Part shown: positions 24,496-33,658 of the stretch, piece by piece
Layout: the number at the start of each line of letters is the position of its first letter
How positions within the stretch are numbered: the stretch's first letter is position 1
Origin: Lachnospiraceae bacterium
GTDB taxonomy: Bacteria; Bacillota_A; Clostridia; Lachnospirales; Lachnospiraceae
Direction: 5' to 3'
Assembly: GCA_009911175.1 (NCBI GenBank)
Contig: QXWX01000059.1
Span: 1 to 44,782 of the forward strand
DNA: 44,782 bases
Notes under the pieces: generated by a model
Told to the model about the DNA's origin: nothing
Seen by the model: only the letters and a program-made list of their open reading frames with translations
Database searches by the model: none
Program-made: the position numbers and the translations under genes

Positions 24496-25833
24496 ATGAA
24501 TATCATCCTTTTGTCTGGAGGGAGTGGAAAACGTCTCTGGCCACTGTCAAATGACATACGTTCTAAACAATTTATAAAGATATTTAAAAGAGATGATGGT
24601 GACGGTTTCGAGTCCATGGTACAACGGATATACAGACAGATTAAGACGGTAGCTCCAAGTTCAACCGTTACAATAGCAACATCCAAATCACAAGTTTCAG
24701 CAATCCATAATCAACTGGGTGAGAATGTAGGGATTTCAGTGGAACCTTGCAGAAGAGATACTTTCGCAGCAATAGCGTTGGCTACCAGTTATTTACACGA
24801 TGTCAAAGGTGTGAATAAGGATGAAGCAGTGGTAGTTTGCCCGGTAGACCCTTATGTAGATGATGAGTATTTTCGTTGTGTTCGCAGGCTGTATGATGTA
24901 GCAAAAAGTGATGTTTCTGACCTGGTACTCATGGGGATAGAGCCTACATACCCTTCGGAAAAGTACGGGTATATAATACCGGCCTTATCTTTTGATGGGA
25001 AGATACAGTATTCCTTTACTGAGAAGCCAGATGAAAAGACGGCAAAAGAATATATTGCTCGGCATGCACTCTGGAATGGCGGTGTGTTTGCATATAAGCT
25101 TTCTTATGTGCTGGATAAGAGTAGGGAGCTTTTGGGATGCAGCGATTATGATACTCTTTACAATAGTTACAGTTCCTTAAAGAAGATCTCTTTCGATTAT
25201 GCAGTCGTAGAACAGGAAGAGAGTATAAGTGTCGTAAAATATTCCGGTACATGGAAAGACTTGGGTACGTGGAATACGCTCACAGAGGCGATGGAGGAAC
25301 CTGTAATTGGCGATGCCAGAATTTCTGATAGCTGTAATGATGTATATATTCTTAATGAATTAAGTATTCCGGTCTTGGCAATGGGAGTGCATAATTTAAT
25401 CATCTCAGCCTCTGCAGAAGGGATATTAGTTTCAGATAAGCATGAATCTTCTTATATAAAGCCCTATGTAGATGAAATAAAGCAGCCGGTTAAATTCGCT
25501 GAAAAAAGCTGGGGCTCATATTGTGTTCTCGATGTGCAGGAAACTTCCATGACAGTATTAGTTACGCTAAATCCCTCTCATAAAATGAACTATCACAGTC
25601 ATGAGTATCGAGATGAAGTTTGGACTGTTGTGAGAGGAAGCGGAAAAACAGTAGTTGATGGCATGGAACAAATAATAAACCCAGGAGACGTGGTGACAAT
25701 GCAGGCTGGATGTAAGCACACAGTAATAGCTGGAGAAGATGGATTACAGCTTATTGAAGTTCAGCTGGGCGAATGCATTACCGTTTCAGATAAGAAAAAA
25801 TATGAGATGCCGGTATCGGCTATAGGAATATGA
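24496..25833 (+). CDS. manC: Mannose-1-phosphate guanylyltransferase with C-terminal cupin domain
   Basis: The 445-residue protein makes GDP-mannose from mannose-1-phosphate and GTP. The N-terminal nucleotidyltransferase has ILLSGGSGKRLWPLSND (pyrophosphorylase signature with Lys in place of the more common Thr), KQFIKIF, VEPCRRDTFAAIALA, YGYIIPA, FTEKPDE and LWNGGVFAYK. The C-terminal 115 residues are a type II phosphomannose-isomerase-like cupin with KSWGSYCVLD, HKMNYHSHEYRDEVWTVV and GDVVTMQAGCKHTV. The Asp of the usual SDH/PSDH site appears as CPVDPYVDD. It is 13 bases after fcl and overlaps manA by four bases. No phosphomannomutase gene is visible in the window, so that step must come from elsewhere. 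Confidence 0.9.
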   Translation: MNIILLSGGSGKRLWPLSNDIRSKQFIKIFKRDDGDGFESMVQRIYRQIKTVAPSSTVTIATSKSQVSAIHNQLGENVGISVEPCRRDTFAAIALATSYLHDVKGVNKDEAVVVCPVDPYVDDEYFRCVRRLYDVAKSDVSDLVLMGIEPTYPSEKYGYIIPALSFDGKIQYSFTEKPDEKTAKEYIARHALWNGGVFAYKLSYVLDKSRELLGCSDYDTLYNSYSSLKKISFDYAVVEQEESISVVKYSGTWKDLGTWNTLTEAMEEPVIGDARISDSCNDVYILNELSIPVLAMGVHNLIISASAEGILVSDKHESSYIKPYVDEIKQPVKFAEKSWGSYCVLDVQETSMTVLVTLNPSHKMNYHSHEYRDEVWTVVRGSGKTVVDGMEQIINPGDVVTMQAGCKHTVIAGEDGLQLIEVQLGECITVSDKKKYEMPVSAIGI

Positions 25834-26816
25834 GTGGAGTGAATCTTCCGTTTCTCTTAAGGCCGTCTGCAAAGAAGTACTTGTGGGGCGGGAGTAGGCT
25901 GAATGATGATTTTAATTTGGGATTAGATGCAGATTCTCTTGCCGAGGCATGGGTATGCAGCACGCATCCTGATGGAGAGTCAAAGATATCAACAGGCGAA
26001 AGCTTAAGGTCTGTGTTAGAGAATCATCCAGATTATCTTGGAACACACGCCTTAAGTCTTGTAAATGGAAGGGTTGACCTGCCAATATTGATAAAGCTGA
26101 TTGATGCGAAAAAAGATTTATCGATTCAGGTGCATCCTGATGATAAATATGCTTCAATTCATGAGCACAGCTTGGGTAAGACTGAAATGTGGTATGTGCT
26201 TGATGCAAAGCCAGATTCATCACTTATTTATGGCTTTAGTAGAGACGTTAATGCGGCAACCGTCCGCGATGCGATAAATACAGGACGGATAGGCCGCTAT
26301 TTGAATACTGTAAAGGTAAAGAAAAATGATGTGTTTTTGGTAGAACCGGGGACTGTTCACGCTATTGGGGCGGGATGCCTTATCGCTGAGATACAGGAAT
26401 CTTCTAATATTACATATCGCTTATTTGACTATGACAGAATTGATAAAAATGGGACAAAAAGAGAACTTCACATAAACCGTGCTTTGGACGTGGCAAACCT
26501 CAATTCATCTGCAACACCTCGTCAGCCAATGAGGGTGTTGAAATATAAACCTGGATATGCAAGCGAATTGTTGACACGTTGTAAGTACTTCCAGATAGAG
26601 AGACTTTTGTTGAACACAGAGATATGCAGGGATTTAGTAGAGTTCAGGACAGGAAGTAATTCCTTTCATGCATTGCTTTGCGTGGAGGGGTGTGGCTCTA
26701 TTTTACTGAATAGGGGGATGCTGAACTTCTTTAAAGGAGATTGCGTATTTGTTCCGGCTGAAAGTGTTTCGCTAAAACTGCATGGAAAAGCACAGATATT
26801 GAATGTAAGTTGTTAA
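25830..26816 (+). CDS. manA: Mannose-6-phosphate isomerase, class I (ManA)
   Basis: The 328-residue protein interconverts fructose-6-phosphate and mannose-6-phosphate and feeds ManC. It has the short Firmicutes form of ManA with the zinc ligands in order: LSIQVHPDDKYA (Gln, His), GKTEMWYVLDA (Glu) and EPGTVHAIGAGCLIAEIQ (His), followed by the substrate-site YRLFDYDR. An N-terminal KKYLWGGSRL is also typical. The gene overlaps manC by ATGA, so the two are coupled. Having both ManA and a ManC cupin is common in such clusters. Confidence 0.93.
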   Translation: MSGVNLPFLLRPSAKKYLWGGSRLNDDFNLGLDADSLAEAWVCSTHPDGESKISTGESLRSVLENHPDYLGTHALSLVNGRVDLPILIKLIDAKKDLSIQVHPDDKYASIHEHSLGKTEMWYVLDAKPDSSLIYGFSRDVNAATVRDAINTGRIGRYLNTVKVKKNDVFLVEPGTVHAIGAGCLIAEIQESSNITYRLFDYDRIDKNGTKRELHINRALDVANLNSSATPRQPMRVLKYKPGYASELLTRCKYFQIERLLLNTEICRDLVEFRTGSNSFHALLCVEGCGSILLNRGMLNFFKGDCVFVPAESVSLKLHGKAQILNVSC

Positions 26817-27015
26817 TCATTTTTGCATGAGTAAGAGAAAAACAGCGTATTTTCAAGGATCTTATTGTTTCCTGGATTTTGCGGAGAGGCTATTTAGTGT
26901 CTAATATTTGACTTTAAGGATATTATGGAAAGAATAAAAATGAATGGCATATGAATTATATGGTAACTGTTTTTTTGCTTTGTGGAATAGTATATTAGTG
27001 GAGAGATGTAATATC

Positions 27016-27712
27016 ATGATATCTTTGATTGTGCCTTGCCTCAATGAAGAGAGCGCAATTCCGTCTTTTTACGAAGAGTTAATGAAAGTACAAGAGAGAC
27101 TTGATGAAATTGAGATTATATTTGTAGATGACAATTAAAGTTATCAAAAAATTACAGGAAAAAGATAGTCGAGTGCATTTTATATCATTTTCAAGAAACT
27201 TTGGTAAGGAGGCGGCAATGCTCGCTGGCCTTGAATATTCAAAGGGAGATTATGTGGTCACTATGGATGTTGACTTGCAGGACCCACCGTCATTGCTTCC
27301 GGAAATGTACAGGGCACTAATTGATAGCGAAAGTGAGTACGACTGTGTGGCAACAAGAAGGAAAGACAGGAAGGGCGAGTCAATGATTCGCTCCTTCTTT
27401 TCCAGATGCTTTTATAAATTGATTGGGTATTTTTCTTCAACGCCAATTATTGATGGGACTAGAGATTATAGATTTATGTCCCGGAAAATGGTAGATGCCG
27501 TTATAAATGATCGTGAGTATAATCGTTTTTCAAAAGGACTGTATTCATGGGTGGGATTCAACACACTCTGGCTGGAATATGAGAATATAGAACGGAGCAC
27601 AGGAACTACAAAATGGTCACTTTGGACGCTGTTCAAGTATTCTGTAGAAGGAATACTTGCCTATTCGACGGTTCCGTTATTGTTAAGGATCAAGGATAGG
27701 AATACCATTTAG
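27016..27712 (+). pseudogene. GtrB/YkcC-like GT2 polyprenyl-phosphate glycosyltransferase, frameshifted and truncated
   Basis: The first frame starts at ATG 27016, with GGAGAG upstream, and reads MISLIVPCLNEESAIPSFYE to EIIFVDD, then stops at 27136-27138. The continuation is in another frame: TIKVIKKLQEKDSRVHFI, SFSRNFGKEAAMLAGLEYS, VTMDVDLQDPPSLLPEMY, DYRFMSRKMVDA, FSKGLYSWVGF and TTKWSLWTLFKYSVEG. The family has VDDGSxDNT at the break, so a loss of about 17 bases explains the shift. The protein also ends about 80 residues early, without the two C-terminal membrane helices. Intact relatives load glucose or a similar sugar on undecaprenyl phosphate for side-chain decoration outside the cell. 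This copy should be dead. Confidence 0.85.
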
Positions 27713-27730
27713 GAACTGTTTACGTAATGA

Positions 27731-27772
27731 CCCCGGAACGAGGATAAACTCGTTGCCGGGGCATTTTCCTTT
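27731..27772. terminator. Strong bidirectional intrinsic terminator
   Basis: CCCCGGAACGAG (27731-27742) pairs with CTCGTTGCCGGGG (27749-27761) around a GATAAA loop, followed by CATTTTCCTTT. It ends the glycan operon on the plus strand and may also serve the convergent reverse-strand gene that ends at 27800. Confidence 0.85.
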
Positions 27773-27799
27773 CATCCATCTGCTTAATAGATTTGACCA

Positions 27800-29503
27800 C
27801 TATTCTGAACAATACATCACCTTGCAACTTTTTTTATAGCAGGCAATTCCATATTTATGAATTTGTTCCATCCCTTCCTGTTTAAGAACAGTCACATATC
27901 CATCGTGTTCAACCTGCTCCATTGCATTTTGACACGCTGTGTCAAAGGATCCTTTCTCCGCATATTTCACTTCGATAACGCATCCGGTCCTGGATGCCGG
28001 AATTATAATTTTAATATCCGTATACCCAATTCCTGATTCCGCATTGGATTTTACAATCCAACTCCGTTCTGCTTTCAACAGACCCAGCAGCATTCCATGA
28101 TAAAAATTTTCTTTCATTTCTTTTTTTACAAAAGTATCCCTGATGCTGATGGACTCCGCCAGGAATTGGTTAAAAATCTCTTCTACAGCCTTCCCATCCC
28201 CATCCCTAATTGCCCGGCAGAACGCTTTCCAATCTGCTGTGTTGCCGGTGATCTTTACCCGAAACCAGGAACGGATCTTTTTTTCGTAGATTCCAAGGAC
28301 TTCCTTATTTGGAATAACAAGACGGTACTGACCGCTCCCGGTTTCACCGGCTTTCGTCAGGTATCCGGTGGCAAAAAGAACGCTCCACAGATATGTCTGA
28401 CGGGTTTCAGGATCCTGGCTGTCAAGATCTGTGTAGGTTAATTCCGGGATCAAAGTTTTTTCTACGGATTCGCCGGAAATCAGAGCTTCAATTTCTGCCT
28501 TCGTAGTCTCTGCCGCATCCGTGAGGATATCTTGGATAATGGCATTGCTGCTGCTGTTTTCCCAATGGCTTTCCATGGCGGCATCTGTTGATTCCAGAAA
28601 TTTATCACACTGGTTGATCACGTCCCAGGGGCAGTATACATCTGTATGTCCGAACCGGTATCCGTCATACCATTCCTGAAACACGTCAAACTTTTCTTCC
28701 AGATTATAATAACAGAGCAGATCCCTGACCTCATTTGCTGTAAACCCAAAATATTCCGCATAACGGATGTCAGATATCGTTCTCACTTTGAAATTGTTAA
28801 GCCCCGTAAAAATGCTCTCTCTGGCAATCCGGAGGCATCCTGTAATGACCGCAAAATATAAGTTCTTATTTGTTTTAAGCACCTGACTGAACAGCGAACG
28901 GATCAGGCTGACCATCTCCGTATAATAGCCGTTCTGATATGCTTTATCCAAAGGTACGTCATATTCGTCAATCAGGACGATGGCTGGAATCCCATAATGC
29001 TTAAAAAGTAATTGGGTTAAAAGCTTTAGACTGCTGTATAGATAAAACGCTTTTTCAAAATCACCTTCTATCAATCGATTTAGCTTTTTCTTATCTGCGG
29101 GGGTCAGCTTGTTACTCTCCAAAAGAAAGTCCAGACGGCCGGCTTCTTCGCTGACAATGACTCCCAGCATTCCGTATGCCGTTTGGAAATCCATCCCTTC
29201 TACATCTTTAAGGCTGATTGAGATGACAGGATACTTTCCCATATGCAGCTCACAGATTTCAGTTTCCTCTGCAATCCCCAGGCCGTCAAATAGTGATGGC
29301 TCTGTCCCGATTTCAAAAAATGTTTTCAGCATGTCCATATTCAGGCTTTTCCCAAACCGGCGCGGCCTTGTAAACAAGTTTACACTGCCGCAGGAATCCA
29401 GCAAATCCTGGATAAAACCGGTCTTATCCACATAATAATAGCCTCTGGTCCGTATATCTTTAAAAAATTCAATCCCTATCGGCAGTTTTAATTTCGTCCC
29501 CAT
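27800..29503 (-). CDS. AAA-ATPase-like protein with C-terminal PD-(D/E)XK nuclease domain
   Basis: The protein of about 567 residues has two domains. The N-terminal AAA-ATPase-like domain shows LPIGIEFFKDIRTRGYYYVD, then NLFTRPRRFGKSLNMDML (Walker A-like), the Walker B IVLIDEYDVPLD, and AVITGCLRIARESIFTGLNN. The C-terminal 110 residues show GYTDIKIIIP and GCVIEVKYAEKG, the Asp and ExK of the PD-(D/E)XK nuclease fold. This pair (AAA-ATPase_like plus PDDEXK_9) is widespread and expanded in gut Clostridia and Bacteroides, without an established function. A mobile or defence role is speculation. I start at 29503, preceded by GGGAAGGGA. An upstream ATG at 29599 lies inside a good reverse promoter (29583-29611), so it would not be transcribed. 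It stands alone between the glycan operon and murE, in the opposite direction. Confidence 0.85.
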   Translation of the reverse strand: MGTKLKLPIGIEFFKDIRTRGYYYVDKTGFIQDLLDSCGSVNLFTRPRRFGKSLNMDMLKTFFEIGTEPSLFDGLGIAEETEICELHMGKYPVISISLKDVEGMDFQTAYGMLGVIVSEEAGRLDFLLESNKLTPADKKKLNRLIEGDFEKAFYLYSSLKLLTQLLFKHYGIPAIVLIDEYDVPLDKAYQNGYYTEMVSLIRSLFSQVLKTNKNLYFAVITGCLRIARESIFTGLNNFKVRTISDIRYAEYFGFTANEVRDLLCYYNLEEKFDVFQEWYDGYRFGHTDVYCPWDVINQCDKFLESTDAAMESHWENSSSNAIIQDILTDAAETTKAEIEALISGESVEKTLIPELTYTDLDSQDPETRQTYLWSVLFATGYLTKAGETGSGQYRLVIPNKEVLGIYEKKIRSWFRVKITGNTADWKAFCRAIRDGDGKAVEEIFNQFLAESISIRDTFVKKEMKENFYHGMLLGLLKAERSWIVKSNAESGIGYTDIKIIIPASRTGCVIEVKYAEKGSFDTACQNAMEQVEHDGYVTVLKQEGMEQIHKYGIACYKKSCKVMYCSE

Positions 29504-29582
29504 AGCTTCACACGTCCCTTCCCGATCTATCGGATGCAGCCAGTTTGTGATCATAGGCCATAAGCTGCTGTTCTTTGCTGTC

Positions 29583-29611
29583 ATCTTACCATAAACCATA
29601 GTCTATATCAA
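29583..29611 (-). promoter_or_regulatory. Sigma-A-type promoter for the AAA/PD-(D/E)XK gene
   Basis: On the reverse strand TTGATA (29611-29606) is followed after 17 bases by TAAGAT (29588-29583). Spacing and boxes fit a vegetative promoter. Transcription would start near 29575, which argues for translation from ATG 29503. Confidence 0.55.
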
Positions 29612-29681
29612 GTTTGGAATCAGTACCTCAGTACCGGATCGTATTTCAGCCTGATAGAGCCCCCTGTGCGAAACCTTCCAT

Positions 29682-29710
29682 TTGCAACCCGGGCTTCTTT
29701 GTGGTATTCT
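29682..29710 (+). promoter_or_regulatory. Sigma-A-type promoter for the murE operon
   Basis: TTGCAA (29682-29687) and TATTCT (29705-29710) are separated by exactly 17 bases. They lie about 125 bases before murE, leaving an untranslated leader that contains the competing hairpins at 29727-29771. Confidence 0.6.
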
Positions 29711-29726
29711 ATACAAGGAAAAATAG

Positions 29727-29771
29727 AGCGGTTCGAGGCAGCAGGCTTGAAACCGCTGCTGTTCACAGCGG
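29727..29771 (+). promoter_or_regulatory. Competing hairpins in the murE leader
   Basis: AGCGGTT (29727-29733) pairs with AACCGCT (29751-29757). The overlapping CCGCTG (29753-29758) can instead pair with CAGCGG (29766-29771). Both structures use the same CCGCT, so they exclude each other, as in an attenuator or riboregulator. No known riboswitch is recognisable, and the pairing could be chance. Confidence 0.35.
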
Positions 29772-29834
29772 CCGGAAGCATCCTGTATCCATTCGGGCCG
29801 TGATGGAAACATGCTCTTTCAAGGAGGAACCTAC

Positions 29835-31310
29835 ATGAAGCTGAGCCAGTTATTAGAACGTTTACAATACGAGGTCATACAGGGCAGCGACCAGATCGAG
29901 ATCTCGACCCTGATCAACGATTCAAGAAAGGCAGAGGAGGGCGCCGCGTTTGTCTGCATCAGCGGCGCGGTCTCGGACGGACACCGGTTTGCCCGGGAGG
30001 TTGCGGAAAAAGGCGCTTCGGCCCTGATCGTGGAAAAGGAAGTGGATGTACCGGGGGATGTGACCGTGATCCGAATGCAGGACACCCGTTACGCTCTGGC
30101 ATTGATGTCCGCCGCCTATTTCGGCTATCCGGCGGAAAAATTAAAGATCATCGGTATTACCGGAACCAAGGGAAAGACCACCACCACCTATATGATCAAG
30201 TCCATCCTGGAGGATGTGGGACACAAGGTGGGGCTGATCGGAACCATCGAGGCGGTCATCGGCGAGAAGAAGATCCCGGCGGCCAACACCACTCCGGAAT
30301 CTTACACCATCCACCAGTATTTTGCGGAAATGGTGGAGGCGGGCTGTGACAGCGTGGTCATGGAGGTTTCCTCCCAGGGGCTGATGCTGCACCGGACCGC
30401 GGGGATCCCCTTTGAGATCGGGATCTTCACCAACCTGGGCCATGACCATATCGGCCCCAACGAGCATAAGGACTTTGAGGACTACAAGCGGTGCAAAGGA
30501 CTGCTTTTCAAGCAGTGCAGGCTGGGAATCGCCAATATAGACGATCCCTGGTATGAGGACGTGTTCCGGGGCGCGGACTGCCGGGTGGAGACCTTCGGGC
30601 TTTCGGAAAAAGCGGACCTTCGGGCGGAGGATACCCATCTGGTATCCAGACCGGGCTATATGGGAGTTGCGTATCATGTCAGCGGAACCATGGACTTTGA
30701 TGTGGAAATCGACATCCCGGGGACATTCAGCGTCTATAATTCTCTGACAGCCATTGCGGTGTGCGGCCATTTCGGCGTACAGCCGGAGGTGATCCAGAAG
30801 GCATTGAAGGCGGCGAAGGTCAAGGGAAGGATCGAGATGGTGAAGGTGTCGGATGAATTTACCCTGATGATCGACTACGCCCACAACGCCATGAGTCTGG
30901 AAAGCCTTTTGACCACCTTGAAGGAATACCATCCTGCCCGCCTGGTGTGTCTCTTCGGATGCGGAGGGAACCGCTCCAAAGACCGCAGGTACGAGATGGG
31001 CGAGGTGTCCGGGCGGCTGGCGGATCTGTCCATCATCACATCCGATAATCCCCGGTTTGAGGAGCCCCAGGCCATCATTGATGATATCAAGGTGGGGATC
31101 GGAAAAACCTCCGGAAAATACGTGGAGATCTGCGACCGCAAGGAGGCCATCCGTTATGCCATTGCCAACGGACAGCCGGGAGATGTGATCGTGCTGGCCG
31201 GAAAAGGACATGAGGATTATCAGGAGATCAAAGGGAAAAAATACCCCATGGATGAACGGGTGCTCATTGCGGAGGTGCTGGAGGAACTGGCGCAGACGGC
31301 AAATATATAG
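29835..31310 (+). CDS. murE: UDP-MurNAc-L-Ala-D-Glu--2,6-diaminopimelate ligase
   Basis: The 491-residue cytoplasmic ligase adds the third residue of the peptidoglycan stem peptide. Mur-ligase motifs appear in order: IGITGTKGKTTTTYMIKS (P-loop, near residue 110), AANTTPES, VMEVSSQGLMLHR, TNLGHDHIG, MIDYAHNAMSLESLL, LFGCGGNRSKDRRYEMG and SDNPRFEEP. The DNPR motif selects meso-diaminopimelate rather than lysine. I start at ATG 29835, with AAGGAGG seven bases upstream; an earlier ATG at 29811 lacks one. It is the first gene of the GC-richer housekeeping block, with its own promoter. Confidence 0.95.
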   Translation: MKLSQLLERLQYEVIQGSDQIEISTLINDSRKAEEGAAFVCISGAVSDGHRFAREVAEKGASALIVEKEVDVPGDVTVIRMQDTRYALALMSAAYFGYPAEKLKIIGITGTKGKTTTTYMIKSILEDVGHKVGLIGTIEAVIGEKKIPAANTTPESYTIHQYFAEMVEAGCDSVVMEVSSQGLMLHRTAGIPFEIGIFTNLGHDHIGPNEHKDFEDYKRCKGLLFKQCRLGIANIDDPWYEDVFRGADCRVETFGLSEKADLRAEDTHLVSRPGYMGVAYHVSGTMDFDVEIDIPGTFSVYNSLTAIAVCGHFGVQPEVIQKALKAAKVKGRIEMVKVSDEFTLMIDYAHNAMSLESLLTTLKEYHPARLVCLFGCGGNRSKDRRYEMGEVSGRLADLSIITSDNPRFEEPQAIIDDIKVGIGKTSGKYVEICDRKEAIRYAIANGQPGDVIVLAGKGHEDYQEIKGKKYPMDERVLIAEVLEELAQTANI

Positions 31311-31328
31311 ATAGATGGCGCGGGAAAC

Positions 31329-31358
31329 GTCATAAGAAAAGGACTTATGACATTTCTT
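31329..31358 (+). terminator. Weak hairpin between murE and priA
   Basis: GTCATAAG (31329-31336) and CTTATGAC (31344-31351) form a perfect 8-bp stem, followed by ATTTCTT. The stem is AT-rich and the T tract interrupted, so it may only attenuate transcription into priA. Confidence 0.4.
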
Positions 31359-31387
31359 TATAGAAGAGAGGGGCTGTAAGGATCTTC

Positions 31388-33616
31388 ATGTACGCAAATA
31401 TTATCATAGACATCACTCATGAAAAACTGGATAAGATCTTTCAGTACGCCGTGCCTTCCCGCCTGGAAGGCGCCCTTGACGCAGGCTGTGAGGTGGAGGT
31501 CCCTTTTGGAAAAGGAAACCGGCTGACCAAGGGGTATGTCATCGGCTTTGCAGAACAGTGCGACTACGATCCCGCAAAGATCAAGGAGATCCGGGACATT
31601 TCCCAAAAGGGCATTGCCATCGAGGGGAAACTGGTGGCCCTTGCGGCCTGGATGAAGGAACACTACGGCGGCACCATGATCCAGGCCTTGAAGATGGTTC
31701 TGCCGATCCGGCAGCAGGAGAAGGAAAAGGTGAAGAAAAAGCTCCGCCTCCTGCTGGATGAGACGGAAGGAAGGGAGAAGCTGGAATATTACCTGCACAA
31801 AAACCAGAGAGCCAGAGCCAGGCTTCTGGCAGCGCTTTTAGACGATCCGGTGCTGGATTATGAGCTGGTCAATAAAAAGCTGAACATCCCTCTTTCCGTG
31901 GCGCGGGCCCTGGAGGAGCAGGGCGTGGCCGCGCTGGAATCAGAGCGGGTGTACCGGAATCCGGTGAAACACAGGAAAGAAGCCCCGAAGCCGATCACAT
32001 TTACGGAGGAACAGCAGTATGCCGTCGACCGGTTCTGGGAAGACTACGAAAAAGGGCGGTATGGGACGTACCTGATCCACGGCGTTACCGGCAGCGGCAA
32101 GACGGAGGTCTATATCGAGATGATCCGCCGGGTGGTGCTTCGCGGGCGGCAGGCGATCATGCTGATCCCGGAGATCGCGCTGACCTTCCAGACTGTCATG
32201 CGGTTTTACCGCTGCTTCGGCGATCGGGTGTCCATCATGCATTCCCGACTGTCCGCGGGGGAGCGGTATGACCAGATGACGCGGGCCAAAGAGGGAAATA
32301 TCGACGTGATGATCGGGCCCCGTTCCGCATTGTTCACGCCGTTTCCCAATCTGGGGCTGGTGGTCATTGACGAGGAGCATGAAAATACCTACAAAAGCGA
32401 GCAGGTGCCGCGCTTCCATGCCCGGGAGACGGCCATCGCCCGGGCAGAGATGGAGCAGGCCAGCGTGGTGCTGGGCTCCGCTACCCCTTCCCTGGAGGCC
32501 ATGTACCGGGCAAGGGCCGGAAGCTACCGGCTGCTGGAATTGAAGAACCGTTCCGGGCAGCAGGAGCTGGCCCGGGTACATACCGTAGACCTGCGGAAGG
32601 AATTAAAGGACGGAAACCGGTCCATCCTCAGCATCCGTCTCCAGGAATTGATGGAGGACCGCCTGGAAAAAAAGGAACAGATCATGCTGTTTTTAAACCG
32701 CCGGGGCTATGCCGGCTTCGTTTCCTGCCGGGAATGCGGTTATGTGGCAAAATGCCCCCACTGCGACGTATCCTTATCCTCCCATCGGAACAAAAAGCTG
32801 GTCTGCCACTACTGCGGATATGAGGAAGAAAAAAACGATGTCTGTCCGGAATGCGGTTCCAGGCACATCGGGGAATTTCGGGCAGGGACCCAGCAGATCG
32901 AGGACATTGTAAAGGCGCGGTTCCCTGAGGCGCGGGTGCTGCGGATGGATATGGACACCACCCGGGAAAAGGACGGACACGAGAAGATCCTGGCCGCGTT
33001 TGCCAATGAGGAAGCGGATGTGCTGGTAGGCACCCAGATGATCGTGAAGGGACATGATTTTCCCAACGTGACCCTGGTGGGCATCCTGGCTGCGGATATG
33101 TCCCTGTACGCGGATGATTACCGGGCAGGAGAGCGGACCTTCCAGCTTCTGGCCCAGGCCGCGGGGCGTGCGGGCAGAGGACAGAAGAAGGGGGAAGCAG
33201 TGATCCAGACATACAGTCCGGAGCATTATGCGATCGTGACGGCTGCGGCCCAGGATTACGGAGCATTTTATGAGGATGAGATCCGCTACCGGGAGCTGAT
33301 GGGATATCCCCCTGTGGAAAATCTGCTGGCAGTGCTGGTAAGCTGCAGGGACGAAGCGCTCCTGGAAACGGGCTGCAGGTATCTGAGAGAATATGCCCTC
33401 CGGGTAAAAGGCGGGGAGCAGGTGGAGCTGATCGGGCCTGCCAGCCCGGGAATCGGAAAAATTAATGATATATATCGAAAAGTACTCTACCTAAAAACAA
33501 AAAGATATGATACACTAGTAACGATGAAAAATCGATTGGAACAATATATTGAAGTGAATGCAGGATTTAACACCATGCGGATTCAGTTTGATTTCAATCC
33601 CATGCAGGTCTTTTGA
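31388..33616 (+). CDS. priA: Primosomal protein N' (replication restart helicase PriA)
   Basis: The 742-residue superfamily 2 helicase reloads the replisome at stalled forks. The N-terminal DNA-binding part starts with YANIIIDITHEKLDKIFQYA. The helicase core has LIHGVTGSGKTEVYIEMI (Walker A, near residue 230), VVIDEEHENTYKSEQ (DEEH box), VLGSATPSLEA and, late, LAQAAGRAGRGQKKGEAVIQ. Between them lies the zinc-binding region with paired cysteines: CRECGYVAKCPHCDVSL, CHYCGYEE and CPECGS, as needed for primosome assembly. The length is normal for Firmicutes. AAGGA precedes the start. Confidence 0.96.
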   Translation: MYANIIIDITHEKLDKIFQYAVPSRLEGALDAGCEVEVPFGKGNRLTKGYVIGFAEQCDYDPAKIKEIRDISQKGIAIEGKLVALAAWMKEHYGGTMIQALKMVLPIRQQEKEKVKKKLRLLLDETEGREKLEYYLHKNQRARARLLAALLDDPVLDYELVNKKLNIPLSVARALEEQGVAALESERVYRNPVKHRKEAPKPITFTEEQQYAVDRFWEDYEKGRYGTYLIHGVTGSGKTEVYIEMIRRVVLRGRQAIMLIPEIALTFQTVMRFYRCFGDRVSIMHSRLSAGERYDQMTRAKEGNIDVMIGPRSALFTPFPNLGLVVIDEEHENTYKSEQVPRFHARETAIARAEMEQASVVLGSATPSLEAMYRARAGSYRLLELKNRSGQQELARVHTVDLRKELKDGNRSILSIRLQELMEDRLEKKEQIMLFLNRRGYAGFVSCRECGYVAKCPHCDVSLSSHRNKKLVCHYCGYEEEKNDVCPECGSRHIGEFRAGTQQIEDIVKARFPEARVLRMDMDTTREKDGHEKILAAFANEEADVLVGTQMIVKGHDFPNVTLVGILAADMSLYADDYRAGERTFQLLAQAAGRAGRGQKKGEAVIQTYSPEHYAIVTAAAQDYGAFYEDEIRYRELMGYPPVENLLAVLVSCRDEALLETGCRYLREYALRVKGGEQVELIGPASPGIGKINDIYRKVLYLKTKRYDTLVTMKNRLEQYIEVNAGFNTMRIQFDFNPMQVF

Positions 33617-33658
33617 CAGACTGACTATGAATGATAAATCAGGAGGATAGAAAGAGTT

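Noticed and set aside
26944..27015. Earlier ATG for the GtrB-like frame
   Set aside because: The extra residues are not part of the family, and ATG 27016 has its own GGAGAG site.
27016..27712. Programmed frameshift in the GtrB-like gene
   Set aside because: There is no slippery heptamer at the break, conserved motif residues are missing there, and the 3' end is also truncated, so decay is the better explanation.
30141..31211. A 356-codon open frame on the reverse strand
   Set aside because: It lies wholly antisense to murE, whose motifs are all intact. It is a by-product of GC-rich codon use.
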